A DNA stretch of 33,829 bases from positions 1 through 33,829 of IMG/VR virus record IMGVR_UViG_3300017971_000575. One strand, written 5' to 3'. Below the pieces are notes generated by a model. It ran no database searches and was not told the origin of the DNA. It saw only the letters and a program-made list of their open reading frames with translations. Position numbers and translations under genes: made by a program. The stretch's first letter is position 1, and each line of letters opens with the position of its first letter. Below are positions 16,694-24,519 of this stretch, in pieces. Origin of the DNA: a virus.

Positions 16694-16977
16694 CAATGCA
16701 GTCCTCCTATGATAGTGTAACCACCATTCCATCCGTTGAGTTGGTTGTAGCGTTTCACGGCTTCACGAAGCTCACGGCGTGACGTGAACCGCAGTCTCGG
16801 ATGGTGTTCACTCGGTGTACCAAAGTAACCTGGAGAATGGGGGCCAAGCAACACGGCGTCCTTGCCAAACCTGGCGTTGCCATCGATACGCTTCACTTTC
16901 ACGAACCAGTTCTTGTCACGACCAACAACCTCCACGTAAATCTTCGTACCACAGAACTCGGCTGTCGCTGTACCCAT
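16693..16977 (-). CDS. Small unknown protein, 94 aa
   Basis: ATG 16977 follows AAAGGAGG and overlaps the stop of the nuclease gene by one base (TAATG); its own stop overlaps the ATPase start (TGATG). The sequence is a compact alpha/beta protein (CGTKIYVEVVGRDKNWFVKV, VLLGPHSPGYFG, RFTSRRELREAVKRYNQL) with no cysteine cluster. Placed between a nuclease and a recombination ATPase and translated from the same coupled message, it may be an accessory factor of that pair. No family is recognised. Confidence 0.65.
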   Translation of the reverse strand: MGTATAEFCGTKIYVEVVGRDKNWFVKVKRIDGNARFGKDAVLLGPHSPGYFGTPSEHHPRLRFTSRRELREAVKRYNQLNGWNGGYTIIGGLH

Positions 16978-18191
16978 TACTTGTCCTCCTTTGAGAAGAT
17001 GCACTTGAACCCGTCAGGCGGGCAATCGGGATCGATGCACTGCGTATCATAGCACACCGAACAAAAGTCACACTTGCCATAGTCTTCGCAAGCGTGCTCG
17101 TTGTGATACCATGACTCGTACTCTGTCATGCTACTGATAGTCTGGTAGATCGAGAACAGTTCCCACTCGAACTTCTCAATCTCTTCAGGCGTACGAGACA
17201 GGGTCTTCCGGCAGAAGTAATGCTCGGGGTCATCAGTGATAGCGTCGAACAGACGAGCCCCGAACATCTCAGGTGTCTCGGTAAACACAATGGCACCGTC
17301 CGGTTCTTTCTTGGTCGGCTTATTGCGTTCAAAGGACACACCGTTACCGTCAATCAGCAGCCTGTCGTCCTCCACGCTCACCTCAAACTCGGCACCGTGG
17401 TACTCGCCAGACTTGATGAACGCCGCAGCATCAGCCGCACTCAACTTCTTCGGCTTGATCTGGGGCTTACGCCACACGTCGTACAGTACATCAGTGATCG
17501 GCGGGTCATCAGGCATGATCTTATGTGCCGTCAGAATACCGTCATCCTGCAACCGCTGGATAGCGTAGACATACAGGCTGATCTGCGTGTCCAACTTCAA
17601 ATGGTTCCAGTAGTCAGACTTCGGTGACAGGTCACTGCTCGTGGACTTGTGCTCCATCACTGCCAGAGTGCCATCACTCTGTCGGATCAGCTTGTCCAGC
17701 ATGCCGTCAATGAACACGCCAGGAACAGCACGCCGTGTCCTCGGATCGATCAGCGGGATACGGAACGGCACCTCTTTGAATACCACCTCGTAGTCCTGGG
17801 CGTCCTCGTACACAAACTCGTAAGCCATCAGGGCGTACTGTATGACCGCCCGCTCCTTGGCTTTCTTCGCTGCCTCAATGGGCACCTTCGGTGAGTACCG
17901 ATGGTTGAGCATGCGGGCAATCGATTCCCACGGGTCAGTTACGAATCCCTCGCCGCCACACAGATAGCAGTCAGGATCGTTCTTCTTCTCACCCGCACAG
18001 AATTTACACGGCGTCTCAGGGACAGTGGACGTGATGTCTAGTCCCTCATGCCACCCATTACCTATGCGGCGGGCCTCACCCTCGTCCTCCTTACGTATGC
18101 CCAGAATGTAGCGGAAGAAGAACAGCACAGGACAGGTCTTCAACGCCGAGATCGCTGACGCTGACAGGATCAGATCACGTACTCGTTTCAT
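16977..18191 (-). CDS. PD-(D/E)XK nuclease, Cas4/AddB-like
   Basis: A 404-residue protein. The nuclease core is clear: His48 in GNGWHEGLD, the Asp of VFIDGMLDKL (162/166), the catalytic EHK in AVMEHKST (180-182), and the QxxxY motif (QISLY, 203-207). One Cys near the N-terminus (LKTCP, residue 20) and a Cys cluster near the C-terminus (CEDYGKCDFCSVC) match the iron-sulfur arrangement of Cas4 and AddB nucleases. There is also an inserted zinc knuckle (CKFC ... CYLCGG, 62-79). With the ATPase and the ssDNA-binding candidate it makes a phage recombination module that trims DNA ends. The overlaps with both neighbours indicate co-translation. Confidence 0.8.
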   Translation of the reverse strand: MKRVRDLILSASAISALKTCPVLFFFRYILGIRKEDEGEARRIGNGWHEGLDITSTVPETPCKFCAGEKKNDPDCYLCGGEGFVTDPWESIARMLNHRYSPKVPIEAAKKAKERAVIQYALMAYEFVYEDAQDYEVVFKEVPFRIPLIDPRTRRAVPGVFIDGMLDKLIRQSDGTLAVMEHKSTSSDLSPKSDYWNHLKLDTQISLYVYAIQRLQDDGILTAHKIMPDDPPITDVLYDVWRKPQIKPKKLSAADAAAFIKSGEYHGAEFEVSVEDDRLLIDGNGVSFERNKPTKKEPDGAIVFTETPEMFGARLFDAITDDPEHYFCRKTLSRTPEEIEKFEWELFSIYQTISSMTEYESWYHNEHACEDYGKCDFCSVCYDTQCIDPDCPPDGFKCIFSKEDK

Positions 18192-18552
18192 CTTCCACCT
18201 CCAGGTCTAAGTCGGCCCCGTCTGTAAGGACGGCGTGACCCTTTTCAATTGAAGCGGTCACTTGCTTTGACAGTGTGATCAAGTGTTTGGTTCGACCTGT
18301 ATTAGATAGCTCGTCCAGTGCGTCACATGCCTGATCAATGGCAGTGCGAAGGCATCGAATGTAGGCACGCCGACAAGCATCGAGTCGCTGCTTGGGGTTA
18401 GCCAGCAGAAACTCTCGCTCGTCAAGGTAGGATACAATGACGTTGCCGTACACCATACCATGCCCGTGCCTGTCTTCGATCAGTTCTATCGGCACCATCG
18501 AGGCTAACTGTATCAGGTTACAGTCAAACTCTGATTCGCTGACCTGCTGCAT
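18175..18552 (-). CDS. Unknown protein, 125 aa
   Basis: Lies between polymerase and nuclease genes, with 8 bases to the polymerase stop and a 17-base overlap with the nuclease start. The start ATG (MQQVSESEFDC) has GGAGACGCA upstream. The N-terminal half is beta-like (MVYGNVIVSYLDEREFLL), the middle is helical (RLDACRRAYIRCLRTAIDQA, ALDELSNTG) and the tail is strongly acidic (DLDLEVEDETST). No known motif. Its position suggests a small accessory of DNA synthesis or repair, but that is only context. Confidence 0.58.
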   Translation of the reverse strand: MQQVSESEFDCNLIQLASMVPIELIEDRHGHGMVYGNVIVSYLDEREFLLANPKQRLDACRRAYIRCLRTAIDQACDALDELSNTGRTKHLITLSKQVTASIEKGHAVLTDGADLDLEVEDETST

Positions 18553-18560
18553 TGCGTCTC

Positions 18561-20660
18561 CTACTTAGTGTAGTGGTTGCACACCTGACCCTCAGCAGCG
18601 AACGGCATGCCGTCTGCCCACTCAGGACCGTGTGACATAACGTCGATCATCAGGTTCATCGTGTCCTCGATCTTCTTCTTGCTGTCAACCACGATGATCT
18701 CGTCGTAGACATGGTGAACCACACGCTTGTCATGCTCACGCTCTAGTTCCAGTATCCACTCTGCCAGGAAGTCCCGACACGTGGCTTGAACAATGTTCTC
18801 GGTAATCGATCCACCCCACAAGGTGCCATGCCTGTGCTTCAGTTCGTCCTTGCGTGTCACCTTAGCGTTGCGGTACCGAAGACGACGACCAGAGGGGAGT
18901 GTGATGTAGGTAGTCCCCTTCTTGCTATGGGTGAACAACAGCCGTCCGCACTGCACGTCTTTCTTGAACATCGTAGCCTTACGCCACGCTCGTTCCACTG
19001 CTTTCCAGAATCCTGGGATGCAGTGATACTTGGTACGGTACGTGTTGATCAATCCCTTGATGAAGTCCTCGTCGTACTCACCGCTGTCAAACATCGGGCG
19101 AAGGGCATCATTTTGAAGACAGTTCGTGAGGAACTTGAACCACCCCATGCCGTAACCGCAGCCAAGGATAGCATCCTTACCGAACCCTCTATAGATTTTG
19201 ACCTTGCCCTTCTGCCCCTTGTACTCCTCGACGTCACCGTCCTGCCATTTCCACACTTTGCACTGGAAGATATCAGCGGCTAAGTCTGAGTAAGGATCAC
19301 CTCCTGACCCAAATAGTTCAAGCAGATCGTCTTGCCCAGCATACCACGCAAGGTTTCTTGCCTCGATCTGAGCCGCATCAACAAGTGCCAAGTCACAACC
19401 GACTGGAGCAGTGATGGTGTGACGTACCTGCGATACTGATTTAGCAATTGCCTGTCCACGTCCGGTACCTCCAAGGTTGGCAGTGTTCACCTGCTGTTCA
19501 CCTGACCACCGTGCAGTGTGTGCACCGTGATACTTCAACGGGATGCGGAACTTGCCACCCGATGCACGTGCTTGGTTCTTCATGTTGGTCAGGCGTTTGA
19601 TATGCCCCGGCCAGGAATTGAGTGCTTGGCGTGCCGCCATGAGTGCACTGACCGTGGGGTCAGAGTGAGCGATCAACCATTTGCACCCGTCGTCGTTCTT
19701 GGCAAGGGCTGGTATCTTGTCATCGTGACCGAGCAGGAGTTTCATGTTCTTGCCCGGCTTGCCGTCCTTGATGGGTACCTCGTCACCATCAGGCAGTGCT
19801 TTCATCAGCAATGGTACGAATCGCAGGTCCTTGCCAATGATGTCGGACACCAGTTCTACCCACGCGTCACACTCGAATGCTAAGTCCACGTCCTCTTCGT
19901 CAAAGCCTGAGTTGATCAACACCCATGGTGTGATGTCCCTCAGTGACCGCTCGATCTCCTCCTGCATGTCGGCAACCAGTGACTCGCACAGATTGAAGTC
20001 GAACGTAAGTCGTGGTCTGGTATACAGTTGCAACGTGTGTGCAGCAAGCGGCAATTCTATGTGCGGATTGTCCACAATGGGGAGTAGCTTCTCAATCCAT
20101 TGCTGCTCTATGTCGATATCGTTCAAGGTGTACGTCTCCAATGCTGGATGGAGTCCCTTGTCGATGATCTCCTGATAGTGCAGGTTCTTGAACTGAGCAG
20201 TTTCACCCTTGATGCCTATGCCGAACACAGGGGCTGCATCCTTCATACCTTTTTTCATTCGAGAATCGAACGTACGGGTCAGGTCGTCGCAGTCTACGGT
20301 GTACGGCGGCAAGATGCCGAACTTGACGGCCAGGATCAGCATATCAAACTTGCAGTTCTTGGCTACCACTGTGACATCTTCCAGGTTCTTGCCGTACAGC
20401 TTGCACAACTTTCGCAGTTCAGCTTCAACGTCTGGCCCAGTGACAAACCACGGCTTGCAACGCCCGTGCTGCGGCGTCATCTCACCGAACCCGCAACCTG
20501 TCAACTCGAAGTCAGCGTGTGTCACGTACTCCACAATGGACACACCACCCTTCTTGGTTGTGTCAAGTGTCAGGTCATCGCCGTAGTAAGACTCGAAGTC
20601 TATCACGAGCACCTTGGTCGGGAAGCCTGCCGCTTCTAGTTGCTCGTGCCATAGATTCAT
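18561..20660 (-). CDS. polA: DNA polymerase, family A, with proofreading exonuclease
   Basis: A 699-residue replicative polymerase. ATG 20660 is chosen over GTG 20663 because it overlaps the stop of the upstream microprotein (TGATG) and is well spaced from AGGAG. The N-terminal 3'-5' exonuclease is intact: DFE (21-23), NCKFD (102-106) and Y177/D181. Motif A is VDAAQIEAR (Asp428), motif B carries Arg491, Lys495, Leu499 and Tyr503-Gly504, and motif C is VYDE (651-654). The residue matching E. coli Phe762 is Leu499. Motif C has Tyr where the usual sequence is HDE. There is no 5'-3' exonuclease, as is normal for phage enzymes. It should copy the phage genome with the primase-helicase. Confidence 0.92.
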   Translation of the reverse strand: MNLWHEQLEAAGFPTKVLVIDFESYYGDDLTLDTTKKGGVSIVEYVTHADFELTGCGFGEMTPQHGRCKPWFVTGPDVEAELRKLCKLYGKNLEDVTVVAKNCKFDMLILAVKFGILPPYTVDCDDLTRTFDSRMKKGMKDAAPVFGIGIKGETAQFKNLHYQEIIDKGLHPALETYTLNDIDIEQQWIEKLLPIVDNPHIELPLAAHTLQLYTRPRLTFDFNLCESLVADMQEEIERSLRDITPWVLINSGFDEEDVDLAFECDAWVELVSDIIGKDLRFVPLLMKALPDGDEVPIKDGKPGKNMKLLLGHDDKIPALAKNDDGCKWLIAHSDPTVSALMAARQALNSWPGHIKRLTNMKNQARASGGKFRIPLKYHGAHTARWSGEQQVNTANLGGTGRGQAIAKSVSQVRHTITAPVGCDLALVDAAQIEARNLAWYAGQDDLLELFGSGGDPYSDLAADIFQCKVWKWQDGDVEEYKGQKGKVKIYRGFGKDAILGCGYGMGWFKFLTNCLQNDALRPMFDSGEYDEDFIKGLINTYRTKYHCIPGFWKAVERAWRKATMFKKDVQCGRLLFTHSKKGTTYITLPSGRRLRYRNAKVTRKDELKHRHGTLWGGSITENIVQATCRDFLAEWILELEREHDKRVVHHVYDEIIVVDSKKKIEDTMNLMIDVMSHGPEWADGMPFAAEGQVCNHYTK

Positions 20661-20740
20661 CACAATCTCCTAAGCAACAGTAACGCAAACACCAGCATTA
20701 TCACCACGACCAGTGCATGGAGCACGTATAGTAAAATCAT
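20660..20740 (-). CDS. 26-aa single-helix membrane microprotein
   Basis: An open frame of 26 codons beginning MILLYVLHALVV and ending LLLLRRL, almost wholly hydrophobic with two Arg at the C-terminus, so one membrane helix with a positive end. It has a strong GGAGGTGAG 6-8 bases before its ATG. Its ATG overlaps the upstream stop (ATGA) and its stop overlaps the polymerase ATG (TGATG), so it fills the gap exactly and is coupled on both sides. It is too short for routine gene calling. The function is unknown; it could simply couple translation, or act in the membrane. Confidence 0.68.
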   Translation of the reverse strand: MILLYVLHALVVVIMLVFALLLLRRL

Positions 20741-21243
20741 ACAGTCTCACCTCCATCGTCTTTGAGCCATTGCGGTAGTGTAGGGTCTTCACCATCCTTG
20801 AGGATGCTGGTGTTAGCCAACCAGAACCCGGACTTCACATCACCGCACACCTCGTACTTGTCATGATCTTTCACGTAGCGTTCGATCCATCCCTTGTATC
20901 GCATCGCTGATCGCAACTCTTGCATGTCACCCATCTGAGCAAACAGCCAGAAGTACGTGATCATCATCGAGACGATCTGGAACTCGCACTGTGTTCGCAA
21001 GCTACCAGTACCATTGGCAATGAAGGCTGAGTTGGTGACGACGAAACCATCGGGCTTGGCCGGGAGACTAGCGTAGTCTGGATCACTGCCCACGCCCAGC
21101 TTGGTGACAAGGTCCATCACCCGTTGCTTGTGCTGCGTGTGCTTGATCACCCCTACCAAAGCACGAATGGCACCCATCACATCTTTACGCAGGTTCTTCA
21201 CCTGCATGATATGCCGGGGACCAGTGGTTGAATCGAGACTCAT
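20737..21243 (-). CDS. Unknown protein, 168 aa
   Basis: Starts at ATG 21243 with AAGGACGGG upstream; the stop overlaps the start of the membrane microprotein (ATGA). It is mostly helical (KNLRKDVMGAIRALVGVIKH, FQIVSMMITYFWLFAQMG, MQELRSAMRYKGWIERYV) with no recognisable catalytic or metal site. The segment MMITYFWLFA is hydrophobic but short and lies in a predicted soluble helix bundle. It lies directly upstream of the polymerase in the same coupled message, so a replication-associated role is possible. No family is recognised. Confidence 0.6.
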   Translation of the reverse strand: MSLDSTTGPRHIMQVKNLRKDVMGAIRALVGVIKHTQHKQRVMDLVTKLGVGSDPDYASLPAKPDGFVVTNSAFIANGTGSLRTQCEFQIVSMMITYFWLFAQMGDMQELRSAMRYKGWIERYVKDHDKYEVCGDVKSGFWLANTSILKDGEDPTLPQWLKDDGGETV

Positions 21244-21246
21244 GGT

Positions 21247-21576
21247 CTACCCGTCCTTTCCCTGATCTCCTTGATCTTCTGATTGAACTGCTCCGTCGTT
21301 AGAGTCCACTTTCCCACCGCGAACTCCCAACGGAAGTCGTATTCCTCCCGGCTGATTGACCGGGGCCGACGCTTGTCCCCCTTGCCGTTCGGCATGCTCA
21401 AGCCCTTTCAATATGGAAGACAGTGACTGTCGTGCCGCCACGAGCTTTGAACAGTACAGCACCATGGCGTCACGCTCTACAAACGAACCGGTCACCGCAA
21501 GCTGACGGATACGGTCGTTCATCAGGTTCACCACCTCTTGAAGTTGTAAATCCGCTGTCTTAATCGGATTGTTCAT
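21247..21576 (-). CDS. Unknown protein, 109 aa
   Basis: ATG 21576 overlaps the stop of the phosphoesterase gene (TGATG), with AGGAG 6 bases upstream. Residues 1-65 are helical (LQLQEVVNLMNDRIRQLAV, LVAARQSLSSILKGLEHAER). The rest is a Gly/Gln/Asp-rich disordered tail (QGGQASAPVNQPGG, AVQSEDQGDQGKDG). It resembles short phage coiled-coil adaptor proteins in composition only. No function is assigned. Confidence 0.58.
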   Translation of the reverse strand: MNNPIKTADLQLQEVVNLMNDRIRQLAVTGSFVERDAMVLYCSKLVAARQSLSSILKGLEHAERQGGQASAPVNQPGGIRLPLGVRGGKVDSNDGAVQSEDQGDQGKDG

Positions 21577-22277
21577 CACTTACTCCTAAACCTGCTCTTG
21601 TGGAATCTCTCACCAGGACCACACGGCATGATTATGTGTTGTGGTATGCCGTCGATCACGACACCTGCCGACAAGACAGGGCGTTGTCTCATGTGTTTGC
21701 CGTACGCAAACTGCCATGCGTCCACGTCAATGCCGCACCCAGCGTCCATGCCAAACTGTCGATGCACTGGGGCAGTACGCCATTTGATACCAGCGGCTGA
21801 ATGGCAATGGCCCATGCACACTGACATACCGAAGTCCACCATTGCATTATATGCCGGGGTTTTTCCCGACCTGCCAGTGCCGTGGAAATAGTACACGTTG
21901 TCTATGCGTACGTCCTCTACCCATTTCCACTTCGGCGTCTTCCACACCTGCTTGAAATCACGCAGGTACTTGGCCGGGATGTTGACCGACTCTGCTAGCC
22001 GGAGCACACGCATATCGTGGTTGCCAAGTGTGACGTAGGCATTCGGGAACGTCTTGTACCACTTCCGAATCTTCTCCAGGGTGAGCTTGAACTCATCATT
22101 CGGCCCAGGACACATGGGGTTGGCCGCATGAAAACTGATACCGTGGTGATCACAGACGTCACCGAGGATCACGGTCTTCGTGGTTTTGTATTTGTTACGC
22201 AGCCACATGCCGAAACGGCGATACCCAGGGTGACATACAGGCTCATGCGGGTCTCCTAAAACGAGGACTCTAGCCAT
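21576..22277 (-). CDS. Metallophosphoesterase
   Basis: A 233-residue calcineurin-like phosphoesterase with the complete metal-site set: GDPHEP (8-13), GDVCDHH (39-45), GNHD (85-88), FHGTG (131-135) and GHCH (156-159). Length and motif order match compact phage enzymes of this superfamily that cleave phosphomonoesters, phosphodiesters or nucleotides. The substrate cannot be told. It is next to a deoxyribosyltransferase-like gene and a nucleotide pyrophosphohydrolase-like gene, which favours a role in nucleotide metabolism or DNA/RNA end processing. The start overlaps the upstream gene by 22 bases, with GGAG upstream of ATG. Confidence 0.82.
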   Translation of the reverse strand: MARVLVLGDPHEPVCHPGYRRFGMWLRNKYKTTKTVILGDVCDHHGISFHAANPMCPGPNDEFKLTLEKIRKWYKTFPNAYVTLGNHDMRVLRLAESVNIPAKYLRDFKQVWKTPKWKWVEDVRIDNVYYFHGTGRSGKTPAYNAMVDFGMSVCMGHCHSAAGIKWRTAPVHRQFGMDAGCGIDVDAWQFAYGKHMRQRPVLSAGVVIDGIPQHIIMPCGPGERFHKSRFRSK

Positions 22278-22687
22278 TGATCAAACTCCTCAAAGGTGGT
22301 GAATACATGGGCTGAGTGATGCTGAAGCCATGGGTGTTGGTGATGACCGTTCGTGCAGATCAGATACACCGGCTTGTGATAGATCATCGACGTGTACACC
22401 ATCTCCATGATCGTGCCATAGCTCAGGCTACCGTCCACAATGGCGACAGTGCCGTCAGCCCGCTCGATCTGAAACGTGTCCTTGCGTACGATCTCACTCG
22501 GGATCAGTTGCTCGTACCGCTCGGCTCGACCGGCGTCCAGGTTGGCGACATCCTCACGCTCCGGGGCGTCATAGAACGGGTTGATCAGTTCAATACCGAA
22601 CTTGTCTTCGACTGCTTGTTCCCACTTCCGCACCCAGTGACGGGCGTCGAACGGATGGGCTAGGTAATAGCGTCCACCTCTATGCAT
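22256..22687 (-). CDS. Nucleoside 2-deoxyribosyltransferase-like protein
   Basis: A 143-residue protein. ATG 22687 is used because GGAGG lies 9 bases before it; the longer open frame upstream overlaps the neighbouring gene and looks spurious. It has YYLAHPFD at the N-terminus, INPFYD, then RKDTFQIERADGTVAIVDG and SYGTIMEMVYT, the order of motifs in nucleoside 2-deoxyribosyltransferase-like enzymes (phosphate/ribose loop, Asp pair and a catalytic Glu in GTxxE). Such enzymes move or remove bases on deoxynucleosides or nucleotides. Together with the flanking genes it suggests remodelling of the nucleotide pool. Confidence 0.72.
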   Translation of the reverse strand: MHRGGRYYLAHPFDARHWVRKWEQAVEDKFGIELINPFYDAPEREDVANLDAGRAERYEQLIPSEIVRKDTFQIERADGTVAIVDGSLSYGTIMEMVYTSMIYHKPVYLICTNGHHQHPWLQHHSAHVFTTFEEFDQWLESSF

Positions 22688-23138
22688 CTTCTTGTTCCTC
22701 CATCTGTTTCTGTGTGAAGGCACCCTTCGGTTGCGGGTACCGCTCGAACAAATCATCGACCACACCTTGCAGTCGATCTCTGATTGCAGCAACATCAGAC
22801 TTCGGCGGTCTGTCATCGACACACTTACCTTGAATCTGTGCATCACGCAGTACCACCAGTGTGGCGATAGCCTTGGTGATGTGGTGTAGGCCACTGTCCG
22901 GGTCAGTGTCTTCGCCCTCTTCGTATTGGGTGATGTGTCCCAGTGCAGCATCAACGTACACCGATGATCGCACGCCCGCCACCCTGTAGTTATGGCGTCC
23001 GTACTTACGTGCTCCTTCAAGCATGGCGACACCAAGCTCCCACAGTACAGCAATGGGTATGGTGCACAGTTGCCGCCACTTCCTAATGCCAACCGAGTCC
23101 TTCGGGTTGGTGTCCTTCATAAATTCCTTGATGTCCAT
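22680..23138 (-). CDS. dATP/dGTP pyrophosphohydrolase-like protein (DUF5664/MazG-like)
   Basis: A 152-residue protein starting at ATG 23138 after AAGGAGAACG. The sequence DTNPKDSVG, then LWELGVAMLEGARKYGRHNY, SSVYVDAALGHITQYEEGED, and DSGLHHITKAIATLVVLRDA is the characteristic core of the phage family first called DUF5664 and later described as dATP/dGTP diphosphohydrolase-like (related to MazZ of cyanophage S-2L). Conserved Glu, His and Asp residues would hold metal. The last 40 residues are a variable tail. In S-2L the related enzyme supports base replacement in DNA; here no purZ-like gene is visible, so general pool control is the safer reading. Confidence 0.75.
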   Translation of the reverse strand: MDIKEFMKDTNPKDSVGIRKWRQLCTIPIAVLWELGVAMLEGARKYGRHNYRVAGVRSSVYVDAALGHITQYEEGEDTDPDSGLHHITKAIATLVVLRDAQIQGKCVDDRPPKSDVAAIRDRLQGVVDDLFERYPQPKGAFTQKQMEEQEDA

Positions 23139-23147
23139 TCGTTCTCC

Positions 23148-23399
23148 TTATATAGTGAACACGTCGCCGTTCTCTTCGATCTTCTTGTCCTCGTACGGTG
23201 CGGCCACACGCCTGTACAGTTCCAGCTTAGCACACTCCAGAACGCCTATTACTTCGTTGACCACAGCGTAGCACATGCCATTGGTCTTGATGTAGCGGTT
23301 GCATAGCCTGCTGATCACGAAGTTCAGGTCACCAGCATGCTCAGATGGTGACACTACGGGTTCAAGAATCCGTCTCTTTTTAGCTACGATGTAAGGCAT
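23148..23399 (-). CDS. Conserved small phage protein (DUF6899-like)
   Basis: An 83-residue protein beginning MPYIVAKKRR and ending in YEDKKIEENGDV. The pattern MPYI - GDLNFVISRL - VVNEVIGVLECAKLELYRR - PYEDKKIEENGDV is one I recognise from a widespread family of small phage proteins catalogued as DUF6899. It is helical and has no catalytic motif. The function is unknown. It has a GGAGG ribosome site and lies between the sigma-like gene and the pyrophosphohydrolase-like gene. The family name is from memory. Confidence 0.7.
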   Translation of the reverse strand: MPYIVAKKRRILEPVVSPSEHAGDLNFVISRLCNRYIKTNGMCYAVVNEVIGVLECAKLELYRRVAAPYEDKKIEENGDVFTI

Positions 23400-23407
23400 A
23401 CGTCCTC

Positions 23408-23887
23408 CTAAAAGTTAGTGACTACATGTTCATCCATCCAGGGTCTGTAACGCAGGCGTGTGCCTGTCCCCACCCTGAAGTACAGTTTCGTTTGCTCTCG
23501 GTTCTCCCACAGGTTCCGCAGCACACGCCAGCAGTACCGTGGGGTCAGGCGTAGGTCATCGGCTACCTCCTTCACGGACATGTTGTCAGTTACGAATCGG
23601 TCGTAGATAGCGGCGACGTTCCTCGACAGGATCGGGAACAGTTGCGGGGCTACCTCCTTCATGCGACTGAGCCGGTAGCTGACCGTACGCCGGTCAATGT
23701 CCAACACTTCAGCCGCTTCCTCTTGGGAAAGGCCAAGGAAATCATGGTGACACAGGCGATACACTGCTTCTTGCTCCGTAGGGATCACACGTGACTGGTC
23801 AGGGTACTTGACCACCCCTGTCACTGCCAGTGCCTGCATGTCCTCGGCCAGTTGCTGCTTGATCTGAGCCTTCCGTGATGCGTCCAT
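23408..23887 (-). CDS. Regulator with two helix-turn-helix units (sigma region 4-like)
   Basis: A 159-residue protein. The ATG at 23887 is chosen because GGAGG lies 11 bases before it; an upstream in-frame ATG has no ribosome site. Residues about 50-90 (PTEQEAVYRLCHHDFLGLSQ, EEAAEVLDIDRRTVSYRLSR) look like the sigma-70 region 4 helix-turn-helix. A second unit follows (MSVKEVADDLRLTPRYCWRV). It is basic at the C-terminus. It may redirect transcription to phage promoters or act as a repressor or activator; a true sigma factor would also need region 2, which is absent. Confidence 0.66.
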   Translation of the reverse strand: MDASRKAQIKQQLAEDMQALAVTGVVKYPDQSRVIPTEQEAVYRLCHHDFLGLSQEEAAEVLDIDRRTVSYRLSRMKEVAPQLFPILSRNVAAIYDRFVTDNMSVKEVADDLRLTPRYCWRVLRNLWENREQTKLYFRVGTGTRLRYRPWMDEHVVTNF

Positions 23888-23952
23888 AAAAACACGTGCC
23901 TCCATTATACCCGCAAAACTGTACCATTCTGCCAAGTTTCGCAGGAATTTTC

Positions 23953-24222
23953 TCAGATTTTGTCGAATTTATCTGTCGCCGGGTTGTATCTGAACCGTTG
24001 GAAGTGGTTGGTCTCAGCGGGGTGGCAGATGTGGCAGACGCGGGTTGTGTCTGGCCCGTCGAGGTTGAACTCTAACCATAGAGGCAAATCCATATGCCCC
24101 GGCTTGCCGCAGCGTCTGTATACGATCTGCTCGATGCCGGTCTCCTTGAACCTTCGACTCGCCTTCCTGATCTGGAGCATGGTCCGCATCATGGTCAAGT
24201 CGTCTACGGTTTCGTCGCACAT
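23953..24222 (-). CDS. Small zinc-binding protein, 89 aa
   Basis: ATG 24222 has GAGGAGGTGTC upstream and lies inside the end of the previous gene (19-base overlap). After a helical N-terminus (MMRTMLQIRKASRRF), residues 35-70 carry RRCGKPGHMDLPLWLEF and RVCHICHPAE, giving three Cys and several His that could hold one zinc ion. The C-terminal tail is basic and aromatic (FQRFRYNPATDKFDKI). No named family. It is one of many Cys-rich small proteins in this block. Confidence 0.6.
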   Translation of the reverse strand: MCDETVDDLTMMRTMLQIRKASRRFKETGIEQIVYRRCGKPGHMDLPLWLEFNLDGPDTTRVCHICHPAETNHFQRFRYNPATDKFDKI

Positions 24223-24518
24223 GACACCTCCTCAACCTCGTCCAGCACCGACCGACGCGTTTTGAAAAACTCAACGCCGTACTCTGAGTTGTACTTGCGG
24301 GCAAAGAATGCCATCATGTAGTTGGGAATCTTGAACCTGTCACCTACTGTCTCCACGTCATAGTGCCACCGCAATGCATTAAGCAATGCCCAGGCACTGT
24401 AGTGCGTGAAGCCACGTTGCTCCCTGAGAAACCTAGCACGGTGACAGAACAGTGTGTAGACATGTGGGTTCTCCACGTGCCAACGTTTGGCCCTATAGTA
24501 TTCCTCATTGTAAACCAT
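24204..24518 (-). CDS. Conserved small phage protein, 104 aa
   Basis: Starts at ATG 24518 behind GGGAGGGTGAC; that TGA is the stop of the preceding gene. The core (ENPHVYTLFCHRARFLREQR, HYSAWALLNALRWHYDVET, FKIPNYMMAFFARKYNSEYG, FFKTRR) follows a pattern I recall in a widespread family of phage and bacterial hypotheticals (NPxVYxLF - RWHxxVET - FKxNNxYxxxYAR - FFxxR). It is aromatic and basic, which suggests nucleic acid binding. The function is not known. Confidence 0.66.
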   Translation of the reverse strand: MVYNEEYYRAKRWHVENPHVYTLFCHRARFLREQRGFTHYSAWALLNALRWHYDVETVGDRFKIPNYMMAFFARKYNSEYGVEFFKTRRSVLDEVEEVSCATKP

Positions 24519-24519
24519 G

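Noticed and set aside
22688-23092. N-terminal extension of the deoxyribosyltransferase-like gene
   Set aside because: The open frame continues upstream, but it lies over the pyrophosphohydrolase-like gene in another frame, and the GGAGG-preceded ATG at 22687 gives the normal family length.
23904-23935. Leftward TTGGCA ... TATAAT promoter before the sigma-like gene
   Set aside because: The -10 box is perfect, but the spacer is 20 bases and the predicted RNA start would fall after the gene's GGAGG, removing the ribosome site. More likely chance.
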